Origin: Actinomyces sp.
Lineage (GTDB): Bacteria > Actinomycetota > Acidimicrobiia > Acidimicrobiales > Aldehydirespiratoraceae
Direction: 5' to 3'
DNA length: 17,236 bases
Assembly (NCBI GenBank): GCA_003697065.1
Contig: RFFY01000212.1
Coordinates: forward strand, 1-17,236
A program made the position numbers and the translations under genes. Below are positions 1 through 8,062 of the stretch, one piece after another. Every line of letters starts with the position of its first letter. Within the stretch, counting starts at the first letter, position 1. The notes beneath the pieces are model-generated. The model had not been told where the DNA came from, made no database searches, and saw only the letters and a program-made list of their open reading frames with translations.

Positions 1-3
1 CCC

Positions 4-609
4 GTGGGTCCCCCCGCCCCGGTGCCCGTCGACGTGGGCGTCGACCGGATCATGGCCGAGCTGCGCGGCGAGACCGAGCGGCCCCGCCCCCGGGGGCCGG
101 CCCCGCTCCCCGGCTCGGCCCCGGCCGCCATCGTCGAACCGAACCAGGGCGCCGGGAGCGTGCCCGACGACGCGTCGTCTCCGGGCGGCTCCGCTGGGCA
201 TCTGGTGGCCGTCGACTCCAGCGCCCTGGTGCGCCGCTGGCTGCCCGACGCCCACCGGCGCCTCGTGGCCGACACCCTGGCGCGAGCCGACGCCTGGTGC
301 GCCGCCGAGCTGGCCCGCACCGAGGCCATGCTCGCCCTGCACCGGGCCGCCGGCGATCCCTTCACCGCCACCGCCTTGTGGGACCGCCTGCGGGCCGACT
401 GGGACGCCTTCTTCGTCGTCCCCGTCGACGGACGCTGCTGCGCCCGGGCCGCCGAACTCGGCGCCCGCTTCGGCCTCGCCACCGTCGACGCCGTACACCT
501 GGCGGCCGCCGACCGCCTTCCCCGTCCGGTGGTGTGGCTGACCTTCGACCACCGCCAGATCCCCGCCGCCGCCGCCCTGGGCTTCGAGGTCGTCTCGCCG
601 GTGGCCTGA
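4..609 (+). CDS. PIN-domain protein (VapC-like ribonuclease toxin), start uncertain
   Basis: Residues from about 67 to the end form a PIN domain. They carry the family's spaced acidic residues: D71 in VAVDSSALV, E102 or E107 in the following helix, D162 in TVDAVHLAAA and D182 in LTFDHRQ. These bind the metal used for RNA cleavage, so the enzyme looks intact. The first 66 residues are Pro/Gly/Ala-rich with no recognisable fold. The reading frame stays open to the window edge, so the gene could begin further upstream. Other possible starts are ATG 52 and GTG 205; the last would give 134 residues, the usual VapC length. The segment VDRIMAELRGE resembles the tail of a Phd-type antitoxin, so an antitoxin fused or overlapping in frame is possible but unproven. 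It converges with the zinc-ribbon gene. Confidence 0.75.
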   Translation: MGPPAPVPVDVGVDRIMAELRGETERPRPRGPAPLPGSAPAAIVEPNQGAGSVPDDASSPGGSAGHLVAVDSSALVRRWLPDAHRRLVADTLARADAWCAAELARTEAMLALHRAAGDPFTATALWDRLRADWDAFFVVPVDGRCCARAAELGARFGLATVDAVHLAAADRLPRPVVWLTFDHRQIPAAAALGFEVVSPVA

Positions 610-631
610 AGCCCTCGGGTGCGCGCCGCCC

Positions 632-979
632 CTAGGTGCCCGCCACGCGGCCGGCGGCCCGTGGGAGGCGCAGCTCGAGTTCCACCCGGGAGTCGGCCTC
701 GGAGGCGTTGGGGCCGTAGCCCAGCACCAGGGCCCCCTGGGCGCCGCACTCCGGGCACCGGGCGAACACGACGAGCTGGAGGTCGGCGGGGTCCGAGGCC
801 CCCTCCAGCCGGACATGATCGTGGACCACCAGGCGGCGGGGCTCGACCACCGTGCCGCAGGCCCCGCAGCGCACCCCGGTCCCCTCACCGGTGGACACCA
901 CCTCGAGGTCGGCGCCGTAGCCGCGGGCGCGTCCCCGCTCGAGGACGCTCAACACCGATTCGCTCGCCTCGTCGTGCAC
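632..979 (-). CDS. Zinc-ribbon protein of unknown function
   Basis: This predicted 115-residue soluble protein has a helical, charged N terminus. Two CxxC knuckles follow: C38-G-A-C41 and C75-P-E-C78. The 33-residue gap and the Gly after each knuckle are typical of a structural zinc ribbon. The frame can also start at GTG 988, but there the GGAGG ribosome-binding sequence touches the start codon. From GTG 979 the same GGAGG lies 8 nt away, so 979 is preferred. It is divergent from the ABC exporter operon and convergent with the PIN gene. I do not recognise a characterised family. It could be a small regulatory or RNA-binding factor, but nothing in the sequence decides this. Confidence 0.7.
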   Translation of the reverse strand: MHDEASESVLSVLERGRARGYGADLEVVSTGEGTGVRCGACGTVVEPRRLVVHDHVRLEGASDPADLQLVVFARCPECGAQGALVLGYGPNASEADSRVELELRLPRAAGRVAGT

Positions 980-1115
980 AGTGGTCACCTCCGTCGGGCC
1001 TCGACGGACACGACGTCGCGTCCGCCGTCACCTTGTCACATCCGGACCGCCTCGCGACACCGCCCGGCGGTGAACTCCGGCCGGTCACCCGGGGGGCACG
1101 GGCGGGGCCGTCCGT

Positions 1116-1121
1116 TAGCCT
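1116..1121 (+). promoter_or_regulatory. -10 box of a leaderless promoter for the ABC exporter operon
   Basis: TAGCCT fits the actinobacterial -10 pattern TANNNT. It ends 6 nt before the ATG at 1128, so transcription would begin at or next to the start codon. There is no Shine-Dalgarno sequence before the ATG, which agrees with a leaderless message. No clear -35 hexamer is visible. Confidence 0.5.
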
Positions 1122-1127
1122 GTCGGG

Positions 1128-2099
1128 ATGGCAGCGGTGGAGGTCCAGGGTCTGCGCAAGCGTTTCGGCGACACCGAGGCCCTGTGCGGGGTCGACCTCG
1201 AGGTGCCCGAGGCCAGTGTGCTGGGCCTGCTCGGTCCCAACGGGGCGGGCAAGACCACCACCGTCCGCATCCTCACCACCCTGCTGCGCGCCGACGCCGG
1301 GCGGGCGACCGTCGACGGCATCGACGTCCACGCCGAGCCCCACCGGGTGCGGGCCCGTATCGGCCTCACGGGCCAGTACGCCGCCGTCGAGGAACGGCTC
1401 ACCGGGCGCGAGAATCTGCGCTACGTGGGGCGCCTCTACCACCTCGACCGCCAGACGGCGGCCCGGCGCGCCGACGAGCTGCTCGAACGCTTCGACCTCG
1501 GCGACGCCGCCGACCGGGTCGTCACCGGCTACTCGGGCGGCATGAAGCGTCGCCTCGACATCGCCATGAGCCTGGTGGCCCGCCCCCGGGTGCTCTTCCT
1601 CGACGAGCCCACCACCGGCCTCGACCCCCGCAGCCGCCTGGCCATGTGGGACCTGATCGGCGAACTGGTCGCCGACGGCACGACCACCCTGCTCACCACC
1701 CAGTACCTCGAGGAGGCCGACGTCCTCGCCGAACGCATCGCCGTCATCGACCACGGACGGGTCATCGCCCGCGGCACCCCCGACGAGCTGAAGCGCCAGG
1801 TGGGCGGCGACGCGGTCGAGGTCGCCCTCACCGATCCCGCCAGCGCCGATGCGGCCCTGGCCGTCCTCGCCGACCTGGCCACGGGACCCTGCACCGTCGG
1901 GGAGCGGCGCCGCTGGATCACGGTCCCCGTCACCGACGGGCGGGGCATGGTGCCGGCGGTGGTGCGCCGCCTCGACGACGCCGGGGTCGCCGTCGACGAC
2001 GTCCGCATCCACCGCCCCACCCTCGACGACGTCTTCCTCGCCCTCACCGGCCGTCCCGCCGACGCCGAAACCACCGAACCCGCCGGAGTGCCCACGTGA
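1128..2099 (+). CDS. DrrA-family ABC exporter ATP-binding protein
   Basis: This is the ATPase subunit of a DrrAB-type exporter (daunorubicin-resistance/NodI-like class), acting at the inner face of the membrane. Visible motifs are Walker A GPNGAGKTT (residues 36-44), the signature YSGGMKRRLDIA (from 135) and Walker B VLFLDEP (155-161). The region after about 215 is the extra C-terminal domain typical of DrrA proteins; 323 residues is the normal family length. The stop overlaps the permease start as GTGA, so the two are translationally coupled. The substrate cannot be read from the sequence; lipids, glycolipids, drugs and polyketides are known for relatives. Confidence 0.93.
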   Translation: MAAVEVQGLRKRFGDTEALCGVDLEVPEASVLGLLGPNGAGKTTTVRILTTLLRADAGRATVDGIDVHAEPHRVRARIGLTGQYAAVEERLTGRENLRYVGRLYHLDRQTAARRADELLERFDLGDAADRVVTGYSGGMKRRLDIAMSLVARPRVLFLDEPTTGLDPRSRLAMWDLIGELVADGTTTLLTTQYLEEADVLAERIAVIDHGRVIARGTPDELKRQVGGDAVEVALTDPASADAALAVLADLATGPCTVGERRRWITVPVTDGRGMVPAVVRRLDDAGVAVDDVRIHRPTLDDVFLALTGRPADAETTEPAGVPT

Positions 2100-2926
2100 G
2101 GACGCCCACGACCACCCCCGACGCCACCGCCGCCCCCGCCGGCTGGGAGGCCCCCACCGGGCCCCTGTGGATCCTGCGGGACGCCGCCACCGAGGCCGAG
2201 CGTCACCTGCGCATCGTGCCGCGCAACATCGAGCTGTTGATCTTCGCCGCCGTCCAGCCCGTGATGTTCCTACTCCTGTTCCGCTACGTGTTCGGCGGCT
2301 CGATCTCGGTACCCGGCTTCGACAGCTACACCCAGTTCCTCGTGCCCGGGGTCATGGCCCAGACCGTGCTGTTCGGCTCCGCCTTCACCGGCATCGGCCT
2401 GGCCGAGGACATGCACAAGGGGCTGGTCGAGCGCCTGCGCTCCCTGCCCATGTCCCGTTCGGCCGTCCTGTTGGGTCGCACCCTGTCGGATCTGGTGCGC
2501 AACCTGTTCAGCTTCGCCACCATGCTGGTCGCGGCCTTCGCCGTCGGCTTCCGCTTCGAGGGGTCCCTGCTCGACGCCCTCGTCGCCAGCGCCGTCCTGT
2601 TGGGCTTCAGCTACGCCTTCAGCTGGATCCAGGCCCTCATCGGGCTGTCCCTGTCGTCGGTCGAAGCCGTCAACTCCGCCGGCTTCATCTGGATGTTCCC
2701 GCTCACCTTCGTGTCGTCGGCCTTCGTCGATCCCGCGACGATGCCGGGGCCCCTGCGGGCCTTCGCCGACCACAACCCCTTCACCGTCGCCACCGACGCC
2801 TGCCGCGCCCTGTACAACGGGGCCGACCCGGGCGGCGACCTGTGGCAGGCGATCGCCTGGATCGTGGGGATCACCATCGTGTTCGCCGCCGCCTCCATCC
2901 GACGCTTCACCCGGGCGGTGCGCTGA
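2096..2926 (+). CDS. DrrB-family ABC exporter permease
   Basis: This 276-residue ABC-2 type membrane protein is the partner of the preceding ATPase. After a Pro/Thr-rich cytoplasmic N terminus there are about six hydrophobic segments, starting with LLIFAAVQPVMFLLLFRYVF and ending with IAWIVGITIVFAAASI. The mid-protein stretch containing GLVERLRSLPMSR matches the cytoplasmic coupling loop seen in DrrB/ABC-2 permeases. The start is GTG 2096 inside the stop of the ATPase gene (GTGA overlap), and the stop overlaps the next gene as TGATG. A homo-oligomeric permease with two DrrA subunits is the expected assembly. Confidence 0.9.
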   Translation: MRTPTTTPDATAAPAGWEAPTGPLWILRDAATEAERHLRIVPRNIELLIFAAVQPVMFLLLFRYVFGGSISVPGFDSYTQFLVPGVMAQTVLFGSAFTGIGLAEDMHKGLVERLRSLPMSRSAVLLGRTLSDLVRNLFSFATMLVAAFAVGFRFEGSLLDALVASAVLLGFSYAFSWIQALIGLSLSSVEAVNSAGFIWMFPLTFVSSAFVDPATMPGPLRAFADHNPFTVATDACRALYNGADPGGDLWQAIAWIVGITIVFAAASIRRFTRAVR

Positions 2927-3300
2927 TGGCCCTGCCCGCCGACCAGCGTCCCTTCGACGACACCCCGGTGCACACCACCGACCTGCCGGCCACACCGGTG
3001 CGCGACCGCAACATCCCCGCCGAGGCCTGGGTCGAGGCCCCTCCTTCCCTCCTGCGCGCCGGTGACGACATCGGGCACCCCCGCATCGCCTACAAGCGCC
3101 GCCTCGGGCCCTGGTTGCTGTGGCGGGCCGGTCCCGCCCGGGGGGCGGAGGCCCGCTATGTCGCCGTCCACGCCGACGACACCTCGCGGGTGTGCACCTT
3201 CCGCCTCCACGCCGACGGCACGGGCGAGGGTGTGGGCCCCGACGGGCTCGTCCACCGGCGCTTCCGGGACTGGAAACGCTCCCTCGTCGAGCATCCCTGA
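2926..3300 (+). CDS. Unknown protein translationally coupled to the DrrAB exporter
   Basis: This 124-residue soluble protein starts at an ATG that shares one base with the permease stop (TGATG), so it is very likely made together with the exporter. The N-terminal 50 residues are Pro-rich and probably disordered. The second half, from about YKRRLGPWLLWRAGPA onwards, alternates short beta-like segments (ARYVAVHADD, VCTFRLHADGTGEG) and ends in a basic motif RFRDWKRSL. It has no signal peptide, membrane segment or metal motif. I do not recognise the family. Its position suggests an accessory or substrate-related role for the exporter, but that is only inference from context. Confidence 0.75.
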   Translation: MALPADQRPFDDTPVHTTDLPATPVRDRNIPAEAWVEAPPSLLRAGDDIGHPRIAYKRRLGPWLLWRAGPARGAEARYVAVHADDTSRVCTFRLHADGTGEGVGPDGLVHRRFRDWKRSLVEHP

Positions 3301-3317
3301 CACCCCACCCATTTCCC

Positions 3318-3337
3318 CTATCTGCGTAGGACTAAAT
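3318..3337 (+). promoter_or_regulatory. suf operator/promoter element, copy 1 (sufC1-sufS-sufU)
   Basis: CTAT (3318-3321), five bases, then TAGG (3327-3330), followed by ACTAAAT (3331-3337). CCTA and TAGG form a small inverted repeat. The same CTAT-N5-TAGG block, with an A-rich segment ending in AAAT just downstream, occurs in sense orientation ahead of sufD and sufB. Here it lies where the -35 region would be for the downstream -10 box TAGACT. A common Fe-S- or iron-responsive regulator is the likely reader. Confidence 0.6.
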
Positions 3338-3349
3338 CGGGTCGGGCCC

Positions 3350-3355
3350 TAGACT
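3350..3355 (+). promoter_or_regulatory. -10 box of a leaderless promoter for sufC1
   Basis: TAGACT matches TANNNT and ends 7 nt before the sufC1 ATG at 3363. No ribosome-binding site lies in that gap, so the transcript should start at or just before the ATG. Confidence 0.5.
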
Positions 3356-3362
3356 CCGGGCC

Positions 3363-4115
<753 letters not shown>

Positions 4116-4139
4116 ACCGATCCCCGGGAGAAACCCGAC

Positions 4140-5366
4140 GTGACCCTCCCCGACGTCAAGGCCGACTTCCCCCTCCTGGCCCGCACCGTCCACGGGCGCC
4201 GCCTCGTGTACCTCGACTCGGCCGCCACCTCCCAAAAGCCCGAACCGGTGCTCGCCGCCATGGACGAGTACTACCGGACCATCAACGCCAACGTGCACCG
4301 GGGCGCCTACGAGATCGCGGCGGCCGCCACCGAGGCCACCGAGCGGGCCCGCGCCCGCATCGCCGCCTTCGTCGGCGGGCACGATCCCGCCGAACTGGTC
4401 TTCACCAAGAACGCCACCGAGGCCATGAATCTGGTGGCCCGGGCCTGGGGCGGGGCCAACCTCGGTCCCGACGACGCCGTGCTGCTCACCCAGATGGAGC
4501 ACCACGCCAACATCGTCCCCTGGCAGATCCTGGCCGCCGAGCGGGGCTTCGAGATCCGCTGGGTGCCCCTCACCGACGACGGCCAGCTCGACCTGAGCGA
4601 GCTCGACCGTCTCCTCGACGGCGTGAAGCTGTTCGGGGTCACGGCGATGTCCAACGTCCTGGGCACCCTCAACCCGGTCCGCCGCCTGGCCGACGCCGCC
4701 CACGACGCCGGGGCCCTCGTGCTCGTCGACGGCAGCCAGTACGTTCCCCACCTCCCCACCGACGTCACCGCTCTGGGCGCCGACTTCTTCGCCTTCACCG
4801 GCCACAAGATGTGCGGCCCCACGGGCATCGGGTGCCTGTGGGCCCGGCGTGAACTACTCGAGGCCATGCCCCCCTTCCTCGGAGGCGGCGAGATGATCCT
4901 CGACGTGCGCCTCGACGGCTTCACCCCCAATGCGGTGCCCCACAAGTTCGAGGCCGGCACCCCCCCGATCGCCGAGATCGTCGGCCTGGGGGCGGCGGTC
5001 GACTACCTGTCGGGGCTGGGCATGGAGGCCGTGCGCGAGCACGAGGTCTCCCTCACCGCCTACGCCCTGCGGAGCCTCACCGAGCGCTACGGGGACGACA
5101 TCACCATCCACGGACCGTCGGAACCGGCGTCACGGGGCGGGGTGTTGTCCTTCGCCTTCCGCGACGTGCACCCCCACGACATCTCCCAGGTCCTCGACCA
5201 GCACGGGGTGTGCGTGCGGGCCGGCCATCACTGTGCGAAACCGCTCATGCGGGTCCTGGGGGTGGGTGCGACGGCCCGGGCCTCGGTGTACATCTACAAC
5301 GACGAATCCGACATCGACGTGCTCGCCGACGCCCTCGAGCACGCCGGCGACATCTTCGGCCTCTAG
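4140..5366 (+). CDS. sufS: SufS cysteine desulfurase
   Basis: SufS is a PLP-dependent group II cysteine desulfurase that takes sulfur from L-cysteine as an enzyme persulfide for Fe-S assembly. K223 in FTGHKMCGP is the expected PLP lysine, and C365 in RAGHHCAKP is the persulfide-forming cysteine. The N-terminal YLDSAATSQKP and the HRGAYEIA motif are also typical. The 408-residue length matches the family. It begins at GTG 4140, with GGGAG ending 9 nt upstream. It follows sufC1 by 24 nt and precedes sufU, the usual partner that accepts sulfur from SufS in Gram-positive bacteria. Confidence 0.97.
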   Translation: MTLPDVKADFPLLARTVHGRRLVYLDSAATSQKPEPVLAAMDEYYRTINANVHRGAYEIAAAATEATERARARIAAFVGGHDPAELVFTKNATEAMNLVARAWGGANLGPDDAVLLTQMEHHANIVPWQILAAERGFEIRWVPLTDDGQLDLSELDRLLDGVKLFGVTAMSNVLGTLNPVRRLADAAHDAGALVLVDGSQYVPHLPTDVTALGADFFAFTGHKMCGPTGIGCLWARRELLEAMPPFLGGGEMILDVRLDGFTPNAVPHKFEAGTPPIAEIVGLGAAVDYLSGLGMEAVREHEVSLTAYALRSLTERYGDDITIHGPSEPASRGGVLSFAFRDVHPHDISQVLDQHGVCVRAGHHCAKPLMRVLGVGATARASVYIYNDESDIDVLADALEHAGDIFGL

Positions 5367-5407
5367 CCCGATCCGGGCGCCATCGCACCACGACCACGGA
5401 GCCGACC

Positions 5408-5908
5408 ATGCCGGGTCTCGAAGACCTCTACCGCGAGATCATCCTCGACCACTACCGCAGCCCCCGTAACCGCGGCGAGCTTCCCGTGCCGCCGGCCGTG
5501 CGGGCCGAGGGGTTCAACCCCCTGTGCGGCGACGAGATCGTGGTCTACCTCGACGTCGACGACGACGGCGTGGTCCGCGACGTCGCCATCGGCGGCCAGG
5601 GGTGCTCGATCAGTCAGGCCTCGGCCTCGATGATGTCGGCGGCCGTCAAGGGCCGCACGGTCGCCGAGGTCCGCGACCTGATCCGCTCCTTCAAGGCCAT
5701 GATGTCGATCCACGAGTCGGCCATCGGCGACGACGCGGCCGACGGCTCGGAGCCCGACGACGCGACAGAACCGGTCGTCGAGTCCGGCGGGTCCGGCCTG
5801 GGCGACCTGGAGGCGCTCCGCGGGGTCGTGAAGTTCCCCGTGCGCATCAAGTGCGCCACCTTGTCGTGGAACACCCTCGCCCAGGCCCTCGACGAGGCCA
5901 CCGCCTGA
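5408..5908 (+). CDS. sufU: SufU zinc-dependent sulfurtransferase
   Basis: SufU accepts the persulfide sulfur from SufS and passes it to the SufBCD scaffold. The zinc/sulfur ligands are present: C40 and D42 in NPLCGDE, C66 in GQGCSISQAS, and C149 in RIKCATLSW. The start is ATG 5408 with GGAG 6 nt upstream. The 166-residue protein carries a Gly/Asp/Glu-rich stretch at about residues 107-131, just before GDLEALRGVVKFPVR. That stretch is longer than I expect for SufU and is probably a flexible loop. No sufT (MIP18/DUF59) gene follows, although sufT often accompanies sufU in actinobacteria. Confidence 0.95.
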   Translation: MPGLEDLYREIILDHYRSPRNRGELPVPPAVRAEGFNPLCGDEIVVYLDVDDDGVVRDVAIGGQGCSISQASASMMSAAVKGRTVAEVRDLIRSFKAMMSIHESAIGDDAADGSEPDDATEPVVESGGSGLGDLEALRGVVKFPVRIKCATLSWNTLAQALDEATA

Positions 5909-5921
5909 GTCCTCCCGTCCG

Positions 5922-5943
5922 CCGGGTCCGACGTGCGGCCCGG
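5922..5943. terminator. Possible bidirectional terminator hairpin between sufU and the macro-domain gene
   Basis: CCGGG (5922-5926), a single bulged T, then CCG pair with CGG (5936-5938) and CCCGG (5939-5943) around a 5-nt loop. This gives 8 G-C pairs between two convergent genes. There is no T-run, as is common in high-GC actinobacteria, so the call rests on position and stem strength. Confidence 0.4.
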
Positions 5944-5953
5944 TCCGCCCGTC

Positions 5954-6526
5954 TCAGGCGTCGATCCCGTCGAGCGCCCGACGGACGGCGGCCGCGCAGG
6001 CGTCGGGGCTGAGACCCCCCACGCCGGTGCCCAGGCCCGGCATGGCGACCCGGTGCACCACCTCGGCCACCGGCTCCCCCGCCCGGGGGCCGTCGGGGAA
6101 GCGACCCCGGGTCACGAGGCGGAACACGGCGGCGGCGGCCAGGCCGGCGTTGGTCGCATCCGCCAGGCGGGTTCCGGGTTCGGTCATCGTCGGCGCCGAG
6201 ATGAGCCAGGCGATGCGGGGGTCGCCGGTGGGCACGATCTCGGCCTCACCCACCGGGAGCAGGCCCCCGTGGCGGGTGGCGATGGCCGAGCGGACCGCCT
6301 CCTCGATCCCCGGTCCGAAGTGGCGCCGGTACACGCCGTCGATGCCTCCGCGCATGTAGCCGTGGGAGTTGGCGGGCGAGACGACGGCGTCGGGGGCGAG
6401 CTCGTCGGGCAAAGCGAGGATGTCGCCGGTGTACACGACGACACCGGCCACGTCGCCGCAGTGTCGCGACCAGGCCGACGCCAGCTCGTCGTCGAGGGCG
6501 CACAGGACGAGTTCGAAGGGCAGCAT
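5954..6526 (-). CDS. Macro-domain protein
   Basis: This 190-residue protein reads as a single macro domain, a fold that binds or hydrolyses ADP-ribose derivatives. The core motif DAVVSPANSHGYMRGGIDG (about residues 46-64) holds the Asn and the Gly-rich loop that contact the ligand. The late segment VAMPGLGTGVGGL matches the second phosphate-binding loop. The start is ATG 6526, with GGGAGGTGG just upstream. It follows the pterin dehydratase gene by 86 nt on the same strand, but a strong hairpin in the gap suggests partly separate transcription. It converges with sufU. Whether it is an active hydrolase cannot be decided from sequence alone. Confidence 0.8.
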   Translation of the reverse strand: MLPFELVLCALDDELASAWSRHCGDVAGVVVYTGDILALPDELAPDAVVSPANSHGYMRGGIDGVYRRHFGPGIEEAVRSAIATRHGGLLPVGEAEIVPTGDPRIAWLISAPTMTEPGTRLADATNAGLAAAAVFRLVTRGRFPDGPRAGEPVAEVVHRVAMPGLGTGVGGLSPDACAAAVRRALDGIDA

Positions 6527-6564
6527 CTTCCACCTCCCGGATCTCCGGCGCGGACCTCGGGCAC

Positions 6565-6581
6565 CCGGTGGGCCCCACCGG
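6565..6581 (-). terminator. Perfect GC hairpin downstream of the sufD-Rieske-sufC2-pterin dehydratase unit
   Basis: CCGGTGG (6565-6571) and CCACCGG (6575-6581) are exact inverted repeats around a 3-nt loop. They lie 31 nt after the pterin dehydratase stop and before the macro-domain gene. There is no T-run. It may terminate or attenuate the suf transcript. Confidence 0.4.
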
Positions 6582-6612
6582 CGGCGTGGCACCGGGCAGG
6601 GGCCCCTCGAGG

Positions 6613-6915
6613 TCAGGTGCGGGGCGTGAGCTCCAGCGCCTCGACGGCGTCGACCCAGGCCCGGTCGAGGTCGGTGACCCCTCCGGCACTGTGGGTCGAG
6701 AGCCGCACCTCCACATGATTCCACGAGTTCGACCAGTCGGGATGGTGGTCGAGGCGTTCGGAGATCAGGGCGACGGCGGTCATCCAGGCGAAGGCGGCGG
6801 TGAAGTCGGCGAAGTCGAACACGGCGACGAGACGGTCCCCCTCGCGGCGCCAGCGGGGGTGGGCCTCGACGAGCTCGTCGATCTCGTGCTCGTCGAGGAG
6901 ACGGCGCCTCGTCAC
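6613..6915 (-). CDS. Pterin-4a-carbinolamine dehydratase (PCD/DCoH family)
   Basis: The 100-residue length and the motif LDHHPDWSN followed by LSTHSAGG match the family that dehydrates 4a-hydroxytetrahydrobiopterin. The three catalytic histidines are H57, H58 and H75. The start is GTG 6915, overlapping the sufC2 stop by 4 bp (GTGA), so it is translated from the suf transcript. No phenylalanine hydroxylase or other pterin-dependent hydroxylase is visible nearby. In bacteria without such hydroxylases, PCD-like proteins have been proposed to act in molybdopterin or other pterin metabolism. The link to Fe-S assembly here is from position only. Confidence 0.9.
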   Translation of the reverse strand: MTRRRLLDEHEIDELVEAHPRWRREGDRLVAVFDFADFTAAFAWMTAVALISERLDHHPDWSNSWNHVEVRLSTHSAGGVTDLDRAWVDAVEALELTPRT

Positions 6916-7721
6916 GGCGAGGTCCCCGAAGCGAACGGGTCGGCGAAGGGGTCGGCGAAGGGATCGGCGGGGGCGTCGGCCGGGGTGGGTGCCGCCGCCG
7001 GCAGGTACGCCTCGTAGCCGGTCTCCTCGAGTTCGGCGGCCAGCTCCGGCCCCCCCGAACGCTGGATGCGTCCGCCGGCGAAGACGTGGACCACGTCGGG
7101 CTCCAGCACCTCGAGGAGGCGGGCGTAGTGGGTGATGGCGAGGACGCCGAGCCCGTCGTCGCGGGTGGCCTCCTCGATCCGGCGGGCCACGGCCCGCAGG
7201 GCGTCGACGTCGAGGCCCGAGTCGATCTCGTCGAGGACGGCGAAGGCCGGCGCCAACACGGCGAGCTGGAGGGTCTCGTTACGCTTCTTCTCCCCACCGG
7301 AGAGGTCGACGTTGAGGGGGCGTTCGAGGAAGCGTTCGCCGAAGCCGATGCGCCCCGCCTCCTCGCGGATGCGGGCCTCGACCAGGTCGGGGTCGTCGGG
7401 GGTGCGTCGGGAGGCGACCAGGAGGTCGCGCAGGGGGACACCGGGCACCTCGACGGGGTACTGGAAGGCGAGGAACAAGCCGGCCTCGGCCCGGCGCCAG
7501 GCGGGCAGCTCGAGCAGTTCGACGCCGTCGAGGCGGACCGACCCGGCCAGGATCTCGTAGCCGGGACGTCCGGCGAGCACGTGGGCCAGGGTCGACTTGC
7601 CCGACCCGTTGGGGCCCATGACGGCGTGCACCTCGCCGGATCGGACGTACAGGTCGACGCCGGTCAGGATCTCCCGGCCGTCGACGGCGGCGCGGAGGCC
7701 CTCGACGACGAGTTCGCTCAT
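6912..7721 (-). CDS. sufC: SufC Fe-S assembly ATPase, copy 2
   Basis: This second SufC has all motifs intact: Walker A GPNGSGKST (residues 36-44), Q-loop AFQYPVE (from 85), signature SGGEKKRNE (141-149), Walker B AVLDEIDSGLD (161-171) and switch histidine H198. At 269 residues it is longer than copy 1 because of a C-terminal tail with three tandem DPFA units. Its ATG overlaps the stop of the Rieske gene by 4 bp (ATGA), and its stop overlaps the pterin dehydratase start. Being next to sufD, it is the likelier partner of the SufB-SufD scaffold. The two copies differ through much of their length, so a recent tandem duplication is unlikely. Confidence 0.95.
   Translation of the reverse strand: MSELVVEGLRAAVDGREILTGVDLYVRSGEVHAVMGPNGSGKSTLAHVLAGRPGYEILAGSVRLDGVELLELPAWRRAEAGLFLAFQYPVEVPGVPLRDLLVASRRTPDDPDLVEARIREEAGRIGFGERFLERPLNVDLSGGEKKRNETLQLAVLAPAFAVLDEIDSGLDVDALRAVARRIEEATRDDGLGVLAITHYARLLEVLEPDVVHVFAGGRIQRSGGPELAAELEETGYEAYLPAAAPTPADAPADPFADPFADPFASGTSP
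6931..6978 (-). repeat. Four 12-bp tandem units encoding the DPFA tail of SufC2
   Basis: The + strand units are GCGAACGGGTCG, GCGAAGGGGTCG, GCGAAGGGATCG and GCGGGGGCGTCG. The first three differ by one or two bases; the fourth has drifted more. They encode DAPA followed by three DPFA units near the SufC2 C terminus. Unit number may vary between strains by slippage. Confidence 0.85.
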
Positions 7722-8062
7722 GACCCCTCCCCGGGGCGGACGGTGACGACGATCCGGTCGCCGTCGATGCGGGCGTCGAACACGGGAACGGGACGGGTGG
7801 CGGGCAGGGTGAGGGGCTCGCCCGTGCGCAGGTCGAACACGGCACCGTGACGGGGGCACTCGATGGTGGCGTCGTCGGGATCGACCTCCCCCTCCGACAG
7901 GGACACCTCGGCATGGGTGCAGGTGTCACCCACGGCGTAGACGTCGTCGTCGATGCGGACGACGGCCACGGGGATGCCGGCCACGACGATCCGCCGTGAC
8001 GAGCCCGGCTCCACCTCGTCGAGGGGGATGCTCACCTCGTGGAGTTCGCTGGTGTCGGTCAT
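7718..8062 (-). CDS. Rieske-type 2Fe-2S ferredoxin of the SUF operon
   Basis: This 114-residue soluble ferredoxin resembles the ferredoxin subunits of non-haem dioxygenases. The Rieske ligands are C48-T-H50 in GDTCTHAEV and C69-P-R-H72 in IECPRHGAV, so it should bind a 2Fe-2S cluster through two Cys and two His. It overlaps the sufD stop (ATGA) and the sufC2 start, placing it firmly inside the suf transcript. Rieske ferredoxins between sufD and sufC are a known feature of actinobacterial suf operons; an electron-donor role in cluster assembly is assumed but not shown. ATG 8062 was chosen because it overlaps the sufD stop. Confidence 0.95.
   Translation of the reverse strand: MTDTSELHEVSIPLDEVEPGSSRRIVVAGIPVAVVRIDDDVYAVGDTCTHAEVSLSEGEVDPDDATIECPRHGAVFDLRTGEPLTLPATRPVPVFDARIDGDRIVVTVRPGEGS

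Noticed and set aside
5700..5840. Acidic insertion in SufU as a sign of a broken gene
   Set aside because: The frame is intact and all three cysteines and the aspartate are present on both sides, so it is a loop expansion rather than damage.
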